From: Succiniclasticum ruminis DSM 9236
GTDB lineage: Bacteria > Bacillota > Negativicutes > Acidaminococcales > Acidaminococcaceae
NCBI RefSeq assembly: GCF_900112895.1
Contig: NZ_FONL01000003.1
Location: 170,808-234,807 of the forward strand
Direction: 5' to 3'
Length of the DNA stretch: 64,000 nucleotides
This document shows positions 26,368 to 35,080 of the stretch, in pieces. The notes under the pieces are model-generated. The model worked only from the letters and a program-made list of their open reading frames with translations. It ran no database searches and was not told the DNA's origin. Position 1 is the first letter of the stretch. Every line of letters starts with the position of its first letter. Both the position numbers and the translations under genes were made by a program.

Positions 26368-26553
26368 ATGAGATTAGGAACTACAGAGATTTTATTAATT
26401 TTAGTAATTGCGCTGGTTGTTTTCGGATCCAGCCGTTTAAGCGGCGTAGGCAAGGCGCTTGGAACCAGCATACGGGAATTTAAGGAAGAAGTTAAGAGTA
26501 CCGGTAATGCTGAAGGTGGTGAAGGCAATGTCGGAAAACCAGCAGGCAAATAA
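26368..26553 (+). CDS. tatA: Sec-independent translocase subunit TatA
   Basis: A 61-residue protein: one hydrophobic span (EILLILVIALVVF), hinge FGSSRLSGVGKALG and amphipathic helix SIREFKEEV, ending in a Gly-rich tail. This matches TatA, which oligomerises to form the translocation path. I start at ATG 26368, seven residues into the text after AAGAAAGAAGGC; an upstream in-frame codon at 26326 lacks a ribosome site. Its 3' end overlaps tatC by 26 bases. Confidence 0.85.
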   Translation: MRLGTTEILLILVIALVVFGSSRLSGVGKALGTSIREFKEEVKSTGNAEGGEGNVGKPAGK

Positions 26554-27316
26554 GTTTGCGTTGTCCGGGGATGCCATGCAGGCGGCAGAACAGGAAGGGC
26601 AGGGGACGTTAAAGGAACATTTCCAGGAACTTCGTAAACGGCTCTTGTACTGCTTTATTGTTGTAGCAGTTGCCTTTTTTATTATAGCCACCTGTTTTGC
26701 GGAATCGCTGGTACAGCTGATATCCGTTCCTGTAAAGGCGAAAGGGATCGAGTTTATTTATGTGGGTCTGGCAGAAGCCCTGACAGCCCAGTTGCAGGTT
26801 TCGTTCATCGCGGCGATGATGGTATCTTCCCCCTTCATTTTTTATCAAATCTGGGGTTTTATCGAACCGGCGCTGTACGATAACGAAAAGAAAGCGCTGC
26901 TGGTCTTTATGGGTTGTTCCGTACTACTGTTCCTGACGGGGATTTGCTTCGGATATGGGGTCGTATTCCTTTCGGCCATCACGTTCTTTGTTTATACCGG
27001 TGCCGGTATTGCGACTCCCATGCTGTCCATCAGTCAGTACGTAGGGTTTATGTTCACTTTTGTGCTGTCCTTTGGTATAGTATTTGAAATGCCGATTGTA
27101 ACGTATGTGCTTTGCAGGATAGGAATCGTTACGCCGGACCAGCTCTCGGCAATGCGGAAATATATTATACTGTGTATCTTTGTCTTTGCGGCATTTCTGA
27201 CACCGCCGGACGTATTGTCCCAGGTCCTGATGGCATTGCCGATGATTATCCTGTATGAAATAGGTATCGTTGTGGCAAAGCTGACGTGCGGGAAAAAAAC
27301 TACGGCAGAAGCGTGA
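26528..27316 (+). CDS. tatC: Sec-independent translocase subunit TatC
   Basis: A 262-residue integral membrane protein with six predicted spans, the core twin-arginine receptor. The family motif HFQELRKRLLYC follows an unusually long hydrophilic N-terminal leader of about 30 residues. Later features are SPFIFYQIWGFIEPALYDNEK and FGIVFEMPIV. The assigned ATG (26528) lies inside tatA with GAAGG nearby; a downstream start would shorten the leader, so the true N-terminus is uncertain. The complete tatBAC set directly behind a Tat substrate suggests the system is organised around that substrate. Confidence 0.93.
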   Translation: MSENQQANKFALSGDAMQAAEQEGQGTLKEHFQELRKRLLYCFIVVAVAFFIIATCFAESLVQLISVPVKAKGIEFIYVGLAEALTAQLQVSFIAAMMVSSPFIFYQIWGFIEPALYDNEKKALLVFMGCSVLLFLTGICFGYGVVFLSAITFFVYTGAGIATPMLSISQYVGFMFTFVLSFGIVFEMPIVTYVLCRIGIVTPDQLSAMRKYIILCIFVFAAFLTPPDVLSQVLMALPMIILYEIGIVVAKLTCGKKTTAEA

Positions 27317-27369
27317 AGAAGCCGGCTTTGAAACAAAAATCTTGAGGCATTCTTGATACCTCCTCCTCA

Positions 27370-27417
27370 ACGGAAAAGGCAATCGGGGCAGGAGCAATCC
27401 CGGTTGCCTGTTTCCGT
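27370..27417 (+). terminator. Long stem-loop after tatC
   Basis: CGGAAA-x-GGCAA-x-CGGG (from 27371) pairs with CCCG-x-TTGCC-x-TTTCCG (to 27416). The stem has mismatches and a long loop. It is a likely end of the Tat operon, though the T-run is short. Confidence 0.55.
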
Positions 27418-27596
27418 ATTATGGAATGAAAAGGTAATATTCGTTAAATACCTGATGCGAAAACCGGAAAATGATTTATAATTAGTATCAGATCTGTATA
27501 CAGTATATTTGTGTCGTTTTTTCAGTTATATCCTGTAATAAGAATCAGGATCCCGGTGGTTATAACGATTATTCCGGTTGTCAGAAGGAGGCCGTT

Positions 27597-30329
27597 TTGA
27601 AAAAGTTATTGCTGATTGATACTTCGGAACGGGACAAAGAAATCATTAAAAGTATCCTTGATGTGGAATTTGATGTGATCGTGGCGCGAAACGGAACGGA
27701 GGGGCTTTCCATTCTGGATTCGATGCCTTCCATTTCCGTTGCGGTGCTGGTATTCCCGTTAATTGGCCTGAACGGAATGGAAACGCTGCAGACGATTCGG
27801 TCCGATTCCCGCTTTAAACATATGGCTGTTGTGGTTGTGGAAAAGGGAAAAGTCTCAGATGAAATTATGGATCTGACCGTAGGGGCGGATGACGTGATCC
27901 ATACCCCCTGCGACCCCGAATTGTTACTGGCCAAGATTCGGAACGTTGTTACGAACCGGGAACTGTTGCTGACCACGCAGAACCGGAGCGGTCTGCAGAG
28001 CAATATCCTGGATGAAACGGATACGGCAATTTATGTTGTGGATGCGATCAACTATAATTTGTATTATGTAAATCATGCGGCATCGAAATTGATGGGCTGC
28101 AGTTTGCAGAATTATTCCGGGAAAAAATGCTTTAAATATTTGTTAGGCAAAAATGCTCCCTGTGAATTCTGCAAAGTTGCTATAGCGCATACGAAACAGA
28201 ATACTTCGGAATTATATCTTCCCAAAGCAGACCGCACAGTAAAGGTTACTGTGCGCATGATGGAGTGGATGGGGCGCCCTTCCTATATTTTGTACGAGGA
28301 CGACATAACCGAACAGAAAAAAGCGTATGAACTGGCGGAAAAACGGTACCAGCAGGAATTACAGCGGAGAAGCCGTGTTAATCTTGATTTTATGGCCTAT
28401 CTGCTGATGAACGTGACAAAAGGAACTGTCCTGGAGCACGACCCTCACGGCTTTCCCGTCCCAACAATCGCTCCGGGTCATCCGATCAGTGATTTTATTG
28501 AGCATGTCCTGCCTACCGTGATTGATTTTGACAAGAGACGTGAATTTGCTGAAATGCTCAGTCTGGAGAACATGCGCAAGGCCTATGAGGAAGGAAACAA
28601 CTTCCTTTCCATCGATTACCGGCGTTACAGCCGGCAGGATAATATCATTATGTGGGCCCGTTCTACCATCCAGCTGATGAAAGATCCTCAGTCTGGAGAA
28701 CTTACCGCATTCCTGTATACATATGACATTAATGAAATGCGTATGATCCAGGAGACTATCCAGGTGGCAGCGAGGTATGATTATGATATTCTGGCCCATA
28801 TCAACCTGATTACGGAAACCATAAAGTGTTATGCGCAGAATAAAAGCAGGCTGAACCGATTTTTGAATAAGGAGTATCCGTATGAAAAAACGATTCAGCG
28901 ATACATAGGAAAGTACGTTTTAAAAGAAGAACGAGCGGAAACCCTGCAATTGATGCAGCTTTCGGTAATAAGCAAAGAACTGCAGGATAAAGATATTTAT
29001 GAGGTTATTGTAAAAATCATTGAACGTGGTCAGGTGCGGCAGAAAAAGGTGCGTTTTGCAAACTTTGACAAGAAATACGGAATGGTCTTTTTGTCGGTTG
29101 TTGATATTACGGATGTGCTGGAGCATGAGGCAAAACAAAGACAGAATCTTGTACAGGAATTAGCTGCCAAAAATGAAGAGAGCCGGCGGAAGACACATTT
29201 CCTTTCAAGCGTAAGCGAAGAAATGAAGAATTCCCTTAATACAGTGATCGGTATGGCGGATATTGCGGAGGAAGATATTCGCAACGATAAAATGGTTCGG
29301 CAAAGCCTGCAGTCCATCCGGAAATCTACCGAGCATATTGTTAATATCGTTAACGACATGATGGATTTGAGCCGGATTGAAAACGGGACCATGCTTTTTA
29401 AAAAGGAATTCTGCGACGCGAATATAGGGCTGGAACTGTTGCAGAAACATATCAAACCATTGTTGGCGGCGAAGAATCAGAAACTTGTTGTTGAAAAACA
29501 GGTATATCATACTACGTATTATGCAGACAGGGCGATTCTCCAGAAGATGACGGCCAACCTGATAGGTTTTATGTCGAAAGCGACCCCTTCCAGAGGAATC
29601 ATCAGGGCGCGTCTTTTTGAATTGCCCAGCCTGAATAAAAATTTTGTGCATTTCCGGTTTTCTTTACAGTCCGAACAGGCATCGGTAAATGAAACAGAGA
29701 TAAGGAACCGCATGAAAGCATTTGCCTGGCTGGAGCGCGGTAATGGGTCGATACGCAATGAGTCCGGTCTGGGGCTGGCTATCGCCAAAGGTCTGGCTGC
29801 CGGATATCAGGGATCCCTGGAGGTGAAATGTTTGCCAGAGACCGGTCTGGAATTTGTAACCGATGTACATTTTGAATTAGCGGACAAAGAGGCGGCAAAG
29901 AAAAAAGCGGTTGGGTTGGATGCCAGAAATAATATGGAACTGCAGGGGTTACAGATACTGGTTGCCGAAGATAAGCTGGTCAGCATTCTGGTGGCCAGAA
30001 AACTGCTGGCAAGCAAAGGAATCAAAGCGGATTATGTCAAGAACGGAAAGCTGGCTTTCCAAAAATTCAGGGATTCGCAGGAAGGGTTCTACAATCTGAT
30101 TATTCTGAACCTGCATTTGCCGGAAGTGGACGGATATGAAGCGGCGCAGATGATACGCGCCTGTGAGCATCCGCAGGCCAAAACGATTCCGATTATTGCC
30201 ATGTCCGGCAATCTGGTGGACGACAATGAAGGGAAATGCCTGTCTGCAGGAATGAATGCGTTTATCCCGAAGCCGATTAAGGGCGACAGGCTGTTGAAAC
30301 TTATAGTTTCTGTTCTTCAGAATGCGTGA
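27597..30329 (+). CDS. Degenerate hybrid sensor kinase (pseudo-phosphorelay protein)
   Basis: A 910-residue soluble multidomain protein in the layout receiver, PAS, second PAS-like region, kinase, receiver. The N-terminal receiver keeps an Asp at residue 8 but has Val52 (LVFPLIGLNG) where the phospho-acceptor Asp belongs. A PAS domain (about 140-240) contains CEFC. In the kinase H-box, FLSSVSEEMKNSLN, the acceptor His is replaced by Glu541. The C-terminal receiver reads IILNLHLPEVDG, with Asn838 for Asp. The ATPase domain keeps GLGLAIAKGL but has a weak N-box. It is therefore unlikely to perform classical phosphotransfer and may work by binding partners or ligands. AGAAGGAGGCC precedes the start. 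It lies directly after the Tat locus. Confidence 0.85.
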   Translation: MKKLLLIDTSERDKEIIKSILDVEFDVIVARNGTEGLSILDSMPSISVAVLVFPLIGLNGMETLQTIRSDSRFKHMAVVVVEKGKVSDEIMDLTVGADDVIHTPCDPELLLAKIRNVVTNRELLLTTQNRSGLQSNILDETDTAIYVVDAINYNLYYVNHAASKLMGCSLQNYSGKKCFKYLLGKNAPCEFCKVAIAHTKQNTSELYLPKADRTVKVTVRMMEWMGRPSYILYEDDITEQKKAYELAEKRYQQELQRRSRVNLDFMAYLLMNVTKGTVLEHDPHGFPVPTIAPGHPISDFIEHVLPTVIDFDKRREFAEMLSLENMRKAYEEGNNFLSIDYRRYSRQDNIIMWARSTIQLMKDPQSGELTAFLYTYDINEMRMIQETIQVAARYDYDILAHINLITETIKCYAQNKSRLNRFLNKEYPYEKTIQRYIGKYVLKEERAETLQLMQLSVISKELQDKDIYEVIVKIIERGQVRQKKVRFANFDKKYGMVFLSVVDITDVLEHEAKQRQNLVQELAAKNEESRRKTHFLSSVSEEMKNSLNTVIGMADIAEEDIRNDKMVRQSLQSIRKSTEHIVNIVNDMMDLSRIENGTMLFKKEFCDANIGLELLQKHIKPLLAAKNQKLVVEKQVYHTTYYADRAILQKMTANLIGFMSKATPSRGIIRARLFELPSLNKNFVHFRFSLQSEQASVNETEIRNRMKAFAWLERGNGSIRNESGLGLAIAKGLAAGYQGSLEVKCLPETGLEFVTDVHFELADKEAAKKKAVGLDARNNMELQGLQILVAEDKLVSILVARKLLASKGIKADYVKNGKLAFQKFRDSQEGFYNLIILNLHLPEVDGYEAAQMIRACEHPQAKTIPIIAMSGNLVDDNEGKCLSAGMNAFIPKPIKGDRLLKLIVSVLQNA

Positions 30330-30340
30330 GGCTCTGCTGT

Positions 30341-30369
30341 TTGCGGTCAATGGTACTAAAGTGTATCAA
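30341..30369 (+). promoter_or_regulatory. Possible promoter of exbB-exbD-tonB
   Basis: TTGCGG (30341-30346), a 17-base spacer and TATCAA (30364-30369), about 54 bases upstream of exbB. Both hexamers are only moderately good. Confidence 0.35.
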
Positions 30370-30422
30370 CCATTTTAATCATAAAAATGTAAGTTTTCAG
30401 TTGTCTGGCGAGGTGTTGTAGT

Positions 30423-31025
30423 ATGTTTGCGGATTTATGGGTAACATTCCAGAAAGGCGGCTATGTGATGTACCCCATCCTGGCCTGTTCCGTCTTCAGT
30501 GTTGCGTTAGCGGCAGAACGGTTTTTGTTTTATAATCACTGCGATACGGAAGATTCTTTTGTGTCGCGTCTCGGCGCAATGTTGCAAACCTCTGAAAAGG
30601 AAACCGCTGAAAAGGCGGGAAATGTGGAAGGTGACTGCGCGCGCCTGACAGAGTATTACCTGTCCCATAAACAAGCCGGGATGACCGGGGTGGAAACCCA
30701 GGCGAATATCATGCTGGATTCCTATAACGACCATCTTGTGTTTTTAAGCATGATCGTAACCATATCCCCGCTGCTTGGTTTGTTAGGTACGATCATCGGC
30801 ATGATTAACTCCTTTAAGGTGTTTGATTTGCGGGCAGGCCAGCCTTTTGCCATAACGGCCGGCATCGGCGAAGCACTGATCGCAACGGCTTTCGGTCTTA
30901 TCGTGGCGATTTTGGCTATGGTACTGTACGGGGCACTGAAATACCGCTCATCAGTATTGGGCAAAAAAATCATGAAATGCTGCACGGCGCTGGAGCTTCA
31001 TGCAAACGGCGGTGAAACACGATGA
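30423..31025 (+). CDS. exbB: MotA/TolQ/ExbB proton channel family protein
   Basis: A 200-residue inner-membrane protein with three spans (about residues 15-32, 105-128, 145-168). Together with ExbD it forms the proton-driven motor that energises TonB. The conserved core VTISPLLGLLGTIIGMINSF and the later GIGEALIATAFGLIVAI are the ExbB/TolQ signature. It overlaps exbD by four bases (GATGAGA), so the pair is translationally coupled. The presence of this motor implies an outer membrane. TolQ is an alternative name, but the following TonB-like gene favours ExbB. Confidence 0.88.
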   Translation: MFADLWVTFQKGGYVMYPILACSVFSVALAAERFLFYNHCDTEDSFVSRLGAMLQTSEKETAEKAGNVEGDCARLTEYYLSHKQAGMTGVETQANIMLDSYNDHLVFLSMIVTISPLLGLLGTIIGMINSFKVFDLRAGQPFAITAGIGEALIATAFGLIVAILAMVLYGALKYRSSVLGKKIMKCCTALELHANGGETR

Positions 31026-31426
31026 GACTCAAAAAGAATTCGGAAGAGATGCCTTCGGTCATCGTAATTCCCATGATAGATATTATGTTTTTCCTGCTGG
31101 TTTTCTTTATGCTGAGCACCATGTATATGACTAACCTGAAAACCGTTCAGGTAAAGCTGGCAGAGCTTTCCGGAAGTAAAATCACACAGGAGATTTCTTT
31201 TGCAGTTACGGTGAACGAAAAAGGGGAGGCTTTTGTAGGGGATACCCAGGTTGACATGAAAACATTGAAAAAATATGCGGAAAATGAAGTCGCCCAAAAC
31301 CCGAATGCAATGATTGTCCTGCGGACCGATGCGGGAAGCCCTTACGCTAATTTTTCCACGGTGCTGGATACCCTGAAGCAGGCCGGCGTTTCACAAATCG
31401 GGATTGCTTCAGATACAGGTGAATAA
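31022..31426 (+). CDS. exbD: ExbD/TolR family biopolymer transport protein
   Basis: A 134-residue protein: short cytoplasmic N-terminus, one span with the essential Asp (IPMIDIMFFLLVFFM, about residue 20), and a periplasmic domain of about 90 residues. This is the usual ExbD size. It partners ExbB; two bases separate its stop from the start of tonB. Confidence 0.9.
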   Translation: MRLKKNSEEMPSVIVIPMIDIMFFLLVFFMLSTMYMTNLKTVQVKLAELSGSKITQEISFAVTVNEKGEAFVGDTQVDMKTLKKYAENEVAQNPNAMIVLRTDAGSPYANFSTVLDTLKQAGVSQIGIASDTGE

Positions 31427-31428
31427 AG

Positions 31429-32043
31429 ATGCGACTGACAGAACACCGCTTTCTGGTGGCTTTTCTGGTTTCGTTTATTCTGCATGGGGCGGTACTTTCC
31501 GGCAGTATGCTGTATGCCAATCAGAATCCATTAGGGGAAACATCGGACGAGATTTATGTGATGAGCGATGTGGTGGAAGGGTTGGCAGAAACCCCGCTGG
31601 AAAGGAAGGAACGGCAGATCAGCCAGAAGACAAAAAGATATGTAAGCCAGGTTACGTTGATCCTGTTGGAAGGCGACGTATTTAAAAAAGTGAATACCGG
31701 TACACAGAAGGTTGCCAGCCAAATTCAGGATGACAAGCTGAAAAAGGAAGGGAAAAATGTTCCCATCAGCAAGAATCCGGCAACAAAGCCGAAGCTGATT
31801 AAGCACAGTCCGGTTCCGTATCCTGCTGAAGCAAACGGTGTGACAGGCACTGTAACGGTATGTTTCCTTGTCGGTTATAACGGTGCGCCTGAATATACTT
31901 CTACCGCGGAATCTTCCGGGAACCGTTTTTTGGACGCAGCGGCTGTAGAGCATTGCATCTCCTGGCGTTTCACGCCGGCAAGAGATTCCAAGGGACGTCT
32001 GGTACGCTGTCTCGTTTATATTCCGGTGACAATAAAGCCGTAA
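31429..32043 (+). CDS. tonB: TonB family energy transducer, short linker
   Basis: A 204-residue protein with an N-terminal anchor (VAFLVSFILHGAVLSGSML, including the conserved His). A periplasmic linker of about 95 residues follows, then a C-terminal TonB domain (PYPAEANGVTGTVTVCFLV to SWRFTPARD). The linker is charged and Lys-rich, without the long Pro-Lys/Pro-Glu repeats of classical TonB. It links the ExbBD motor to outer-membrane receptors; none is encoded in this window. The zinc importer downstream hints at metal uptake as one use (inference). Confidence 0.85.
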   Translation: MRLTEHRFLVAFLVSFILHGAVLSGSMLYANQNPLGETSDEIYVMSDVVEGLAETPLERKERQISQKTKRYVSQVTLILLEGDVFKKVNTGTQKVASQIQDDKLKKEGKNVPISKNPATKPKLIKHSPVPYPAEANGVTGTVTVCFLVGYNGAPEYTSTAESSGNRFLDAAAVEHCISWRFTPARDSKGRLVRCLVYIPVTIKP

Positions 32044-32233
32044 GCGTTCTTCTAAATCATAGCGCGGTTTAACGTGTGGCTTATGCATCTCTGACAGCAG
32101 TAGTAACTTAGTCGCTCTTGACAGGAGTGTTATAATGAAAACGAAGAAAGATGACGATGTAAGGTATGCTTTCTGATATTTTGTGTAAGGTTAGAATCAG
32201 CGTTATTTTTAAAAAAACCGTATATTGACATGG

Positions 32234-32265
32234 ACCGCCGGATTTTTCGGCGGTTTCTTCTGTTT
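32234..32265 (+). terminator. Terminator after exbB-exbD-tonB
   Basis: ACCGCCG (32234-32240) and CGGCGGT (32248-32254) with a T-rich loop and a T-rich tail (TTCTTCTGTTTT). It lies between tonB and the zinc operon. Confidence 0.75.
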
Positions 32266-32320
32266 TACGGACAGTTTTTTATTTGCTGATGTATTCAAAT
32301 GTATGGGGGAGACCGCAATA

Positions 32321-33415
32321 ATGAAACGCGTTTTGATGTTTTTTCTGTTAGTACTGTTGCTTGTGACTGGTGTTTCCGGTTGCGGAAGTTCTAAAAACGA
32401 TACGGCGAAAAAATCAGAGGCGCCGGGAACGGGTGTGCCGAAACTGAAAATCGTGACCACGATTTTCCCGGAGTACAGCTGGACAAAAGAACTGCTGGGA
32501 AGCCAGGAAAAAGATACGGAACTTACGCTATTGACAAAAAAAGGCGCGGACATGCACAGCTACCAGCCCAGCGCAGAAGATATCCTGCACATTGCGAATT
32601 GTGATTTGTTCATCTATGTAGGTGGAGAGTCAGACAAGTGGGTAGGCAAGGCATTACAGGAAGGCGGCAGTCCGAAACGGAAGGTTATCAGCCTGATGAA
32701 ACTGATGGGTAACCGGGCAAAAGTAGAAGAAGAAGTGGAAGGCATGGAGAAACATGAACACCACGAGCATGATAACGGTAGGAAGGAACATCATGACAAA
32801 GACAAGCATGATGAGAAGCATGAACACGAAAAGGAACATGAGAAGGATAAACATGACGGCAAAGAGGACCATGAACAGCCGGAATTTGACGAGCATGTGT
32901 GGCTGTCGCTGAAGAATGCGGATATCATCTGCAAAGCCATAACGGAGGCGTTGGCGGCGCTGGATTCGAAAAACGCGGAAACCTATCGGGCCAATTATGC
33001 AGCCTACAGTAAAAAGCTGGCGGCTTTGGATGCAAAATATAAAGAAGCAGTAACGAAGGCGCCGGTGAAAGCGGTACTTTTCGGCGACCGTTTTCCGTTC
33101 CGTTACCTCACAGACGATTACGGCCTGAAGTATTATGCGGCGTTTAACGGCTGTTCGGCGGAAACGGAAGCCAGCTTTGAAACGGTTGCCTTTCTGGCGA
33201 AGAAGATGGACGAGCTGAAGCTGCCTGCAGTCCTGACCATTGAGGGCAGGCAGCATAAGCTGGCGCAGACTATAGTGGATAATACGAAGGCAAAGAATCA
33301 AAAGGTGCTGACACTGAACTCCATGCAGGCAACAACCGAAGAAGAAATCAAAAAGGGAATCACATATCTGACGGTTATGGAGCAGAATCTGAAAGTTTTG
33401 CAGGAAGCACTGTAG
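32321..33415 (+). CDS. znuA: Zinc ABC transporter substrate-binding lipoprotein
   Basis: A 364-residue lipoprotein of the ZnuA/TroA cluster. The signal peptide ends in the lipobox VSGC (Cys21). Metal ligands of the family are in DMHSYQPS (His), DEHVWLS (His) and the late FNGCSAETEASF region. A central insert of about 55 residues (about 145-200) is dominated by His, Asp, Glu and Lys, the flexible zinc-collecting loop of ZnuA proteins; it makes Zn2+ more likely than Mn2+. ATG 32321 has GGGGGAGACC upstream. It is followed by the ATPase and permease genes. Confidence 0.92.
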   Translation: MKRVLMFFLLVLLLVTGVSGCGSSKNDTAKKSEAPGTGVPKLKIVTTIFPEYSWTKELLGSQEKDTELTLLTKKGADMHSYQPSAEDILHIANCDLFIYVGGESDKWVGKALQEGGSPKRKVISLMKLMGNRAKVEEEVEGMEKHEHHEHDNGRKEHHDKDKHDEKHEHEKEHEKDKHDGKEDHEQPEFDEHVWLSLKNADIICKAITEALAALDSKNAETYRANYAAYSKKLAALDAKYKEAVTKAPVKAVLFGDRFPFRYLTDDYGLKYYAAFNGCSAETEASFETVAFLAKKMDELKLPAVLTIEGRQHKLAQTIVDNTKAKNQKVLTLNSMQATTEEEIKKGITYLTVMEQNLKVLQEAL

Positions 33416-33446
33416 TCGCAATGAAAGACGGACAGGGAATACTACA

Positions 33447-34148
33447 ATGGAAGTTCAAATCAGTTGTGAAAATTTAAAATTAGGATATGGCGCCGGCGTT
33501 CTGGTGGACGATTTGTCGTTTACCGTAGAAAAAGGGGATTACTTTTGTGTCGTTGGCGAGAACGGTGCAGGCAAAAGTACGCTTCTGCGTACGCTGTTGG
33601 GGCTGCAGAAACCGCTGGCCGGCACGATTGCATTTGGCGGCGGCCTGCAACAAAACGAGATTGGTTATCTGCCACAGCAGACCTTTGTCCAGCGAGACTT
33701 TCCCGCTTCGGTACGAGAGGTTGTTCTTTCCGGCTGTCAGGGGCGCTGCGGCCTGAGGCCCTTTTACAACCGTGAGGAAAAACAGATTGCGAAAAATGCC
33801 ATGGAGCAGATGGAAATCACCGGGCTGGCAGAGACCTGCTATCGGGACCTTTCCGGCGGGCAGCAGCAGCGGGTATTACTGGCCCGCGCTCTGTGCGCTT
33901 CAGATAAAATGCTGGTACTGGACGAGCCGGTTTCGGGACTGGATCCCAAAATGGCGGAGACGATGTACCGGCTGGTGGAGTGCATCAACAAGGAGAAGGG
34001 GATTACCGTCATCATGATTTCCCATGACGTACAGGAGGCCATCCCATATGCCACTCACATCCTGCATATGGGCAGGGACTACTTCTTTGGCACGGCGGAG
34101 GAATACCGCCGGTCACGTTTTGGAAATGCGTTTTTGCAGCCGGAGTAA
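33447..34148 (+). CDS. znuC: Zinc ABC transporter ATP-binding protein
   Basis: A 233-residue ATPase with Walker A GENGAGKST (about residue 36), Q-loop in YLPQQTF, signature LSGGQQQRVLLARAL (about 137), Walker B MLVLDEP and the switch His in MISHDVQEA. Size is normal for ZnuC. It drives the permease encoded 15 bases downstream and takes zinc from the upstream lipoprotein. Confidence 0.93.
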   Translation: MEVQISCENLKLGYGAGVLVDDLSFTVEKGDYFCVVGENGAGKSTLLRTLLGLQKPLAGTIAFGGGLQQNEIGYLPQQTFVQRDFPASVREVVLSGCQGRCGLRPFYNREEKQIAKNAMEQMEITGLAETCYRDLSGGQQQRVLLARALCASDKMLVLDEPVSGLDPKMAETMYRLVECINKEKGITVIMISHDVQEAIPYATHILHMGRDYFFGTAEEYRRSRFGNAFLQPE

Positions 34149-34163
34149 GAAAGGTTTATATCT

Positions 34164-35015
34164 ATGAGTACAATTGCAGACAAACTGTTCCTGTATTTTC
34201 AATATCCCTTTGTAATCAACGCCCTGATTGTGGGGATGCTGATAGCCCTGTGTTCTTCCATGCTGGGCGTGACCCTGGTGCTGAAACGCTATTCTTTTAT
34301 CGGAGACGGCCTGTCCCACGTGGCTTTCGGAGCCATGGCCGTGGCGGCGGTGGCGGGTTTTACTGACGACATGCCTGTGATTCTGCTGATTACGGTGACA
34401 TTTGCTATCTTGTTGCTACGCACGGGGCAGAATTCGAAGATCAAAGGGGACGCTGCCATTGCCATGATTTCCGTGGGAGCACTGGCCGTGGGTTATCTTC
34501 TGATGAATGTATTCTCTTCCTCTGCCAATGTTTCAGGCGACGTCTGTACCACCCTGTTCGGTTCCACTTCGATTTTGACACTAACGAAGACGCAGGTGGG
34601 GATGTGCGGTGTGCTGTCGGCGGTGGTAATCGGCGTGTTTGTTCTGTTCTATAACAAGATTTTTGCGGTGACTTTTGACGAAGACTTTGCCAGGGCCGTG
34701 GGCACGCCAGTGGGAACCTATAACCTGCTGCTGGCGGTCCTGATTGCGGTGATCATCGTGCTGGCCATGAACCTGGTGGGCTCGCTGCTGATTTCGGCGC
34801 TGGTCATCTTTCCCGCCCTGTCAGCCATGCGCGTATTCAGCAGCTTTAAATCGGTTATCCTCTGTTCGGCCGTTTTTTCCGTGGTCTGCGCCTTTGTGGG
34901 CATCGTTTTGTCTATACTGGCAGGCACGCCGGTGGGCGCTACCGTCGTTATGATTGATATACTGGCGTTTGCGGTGCTTTGCGGTATAGGTTCTTTAAAA
35001 AACGGCGGACTGTGA
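34164..35015 (+). CDS. znuB: Zinc ABC transporter permease
   Basis: A 283-residue permease of the ABC-3 family with about eight spans. The family motif GDGLSHVAFGAMAVAAVAG (about residue 47) and the cytoplasmic coupling region DFARAVGTPVGTYN (about 175) are present. The start follows AAGAAAGGTTTATATCT. It forms a single operon with znuA and znuC and probably with the lipoprotein gene at 35081. Confidence 0.92.
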   Translation: MSTIADKLFLYFQYPFVINALIVGMLIALCSSMLGVTLVLKRYSFIGDGLSHVAFGAMAVAAVAGFTDDMPVILLITVTFAILLLRTGQNSKIKGDAAIAMISVGALAVGYLLMNVFSSSANVSGDVCTTLFGSTSILTLTKTQVGMCGVLSAVVIGVFVLFYNKIFAVTFDEDFARAVGTPVGTYNLLLAVLIAVIIVLAMNLVGSLLISALVIFPALSAMRVFSSFKSVILCSAVFSVVCAFVGIVLSILAGTPVGATVVMIDILAFAVLCGIGSLKNGGL

Positions 35016-35080
35016 AAAACCGTGTTAGTAAATGATACGGATGGTTTCGGAAGTTGCGCTGCATTTCAGGAGGTACAAGT

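Noticed and set aside
30341..32043. exbB-exbD-tonB as a tolQ-tolR system
   Set aside because: No TolA, TolB or Pal follows. The third gene has a TonB C-terminal domain, so the Exb/Ton assignment is better.
32135..32176. A possible 13-residue leader peptide with AGGAG upstream, between tonB and znuA
   Set aside because: No run of a regulatory amino acid, and the stem downstream is an ordinary terminator for the tonB operon. Too little to support an attenuation peptide.
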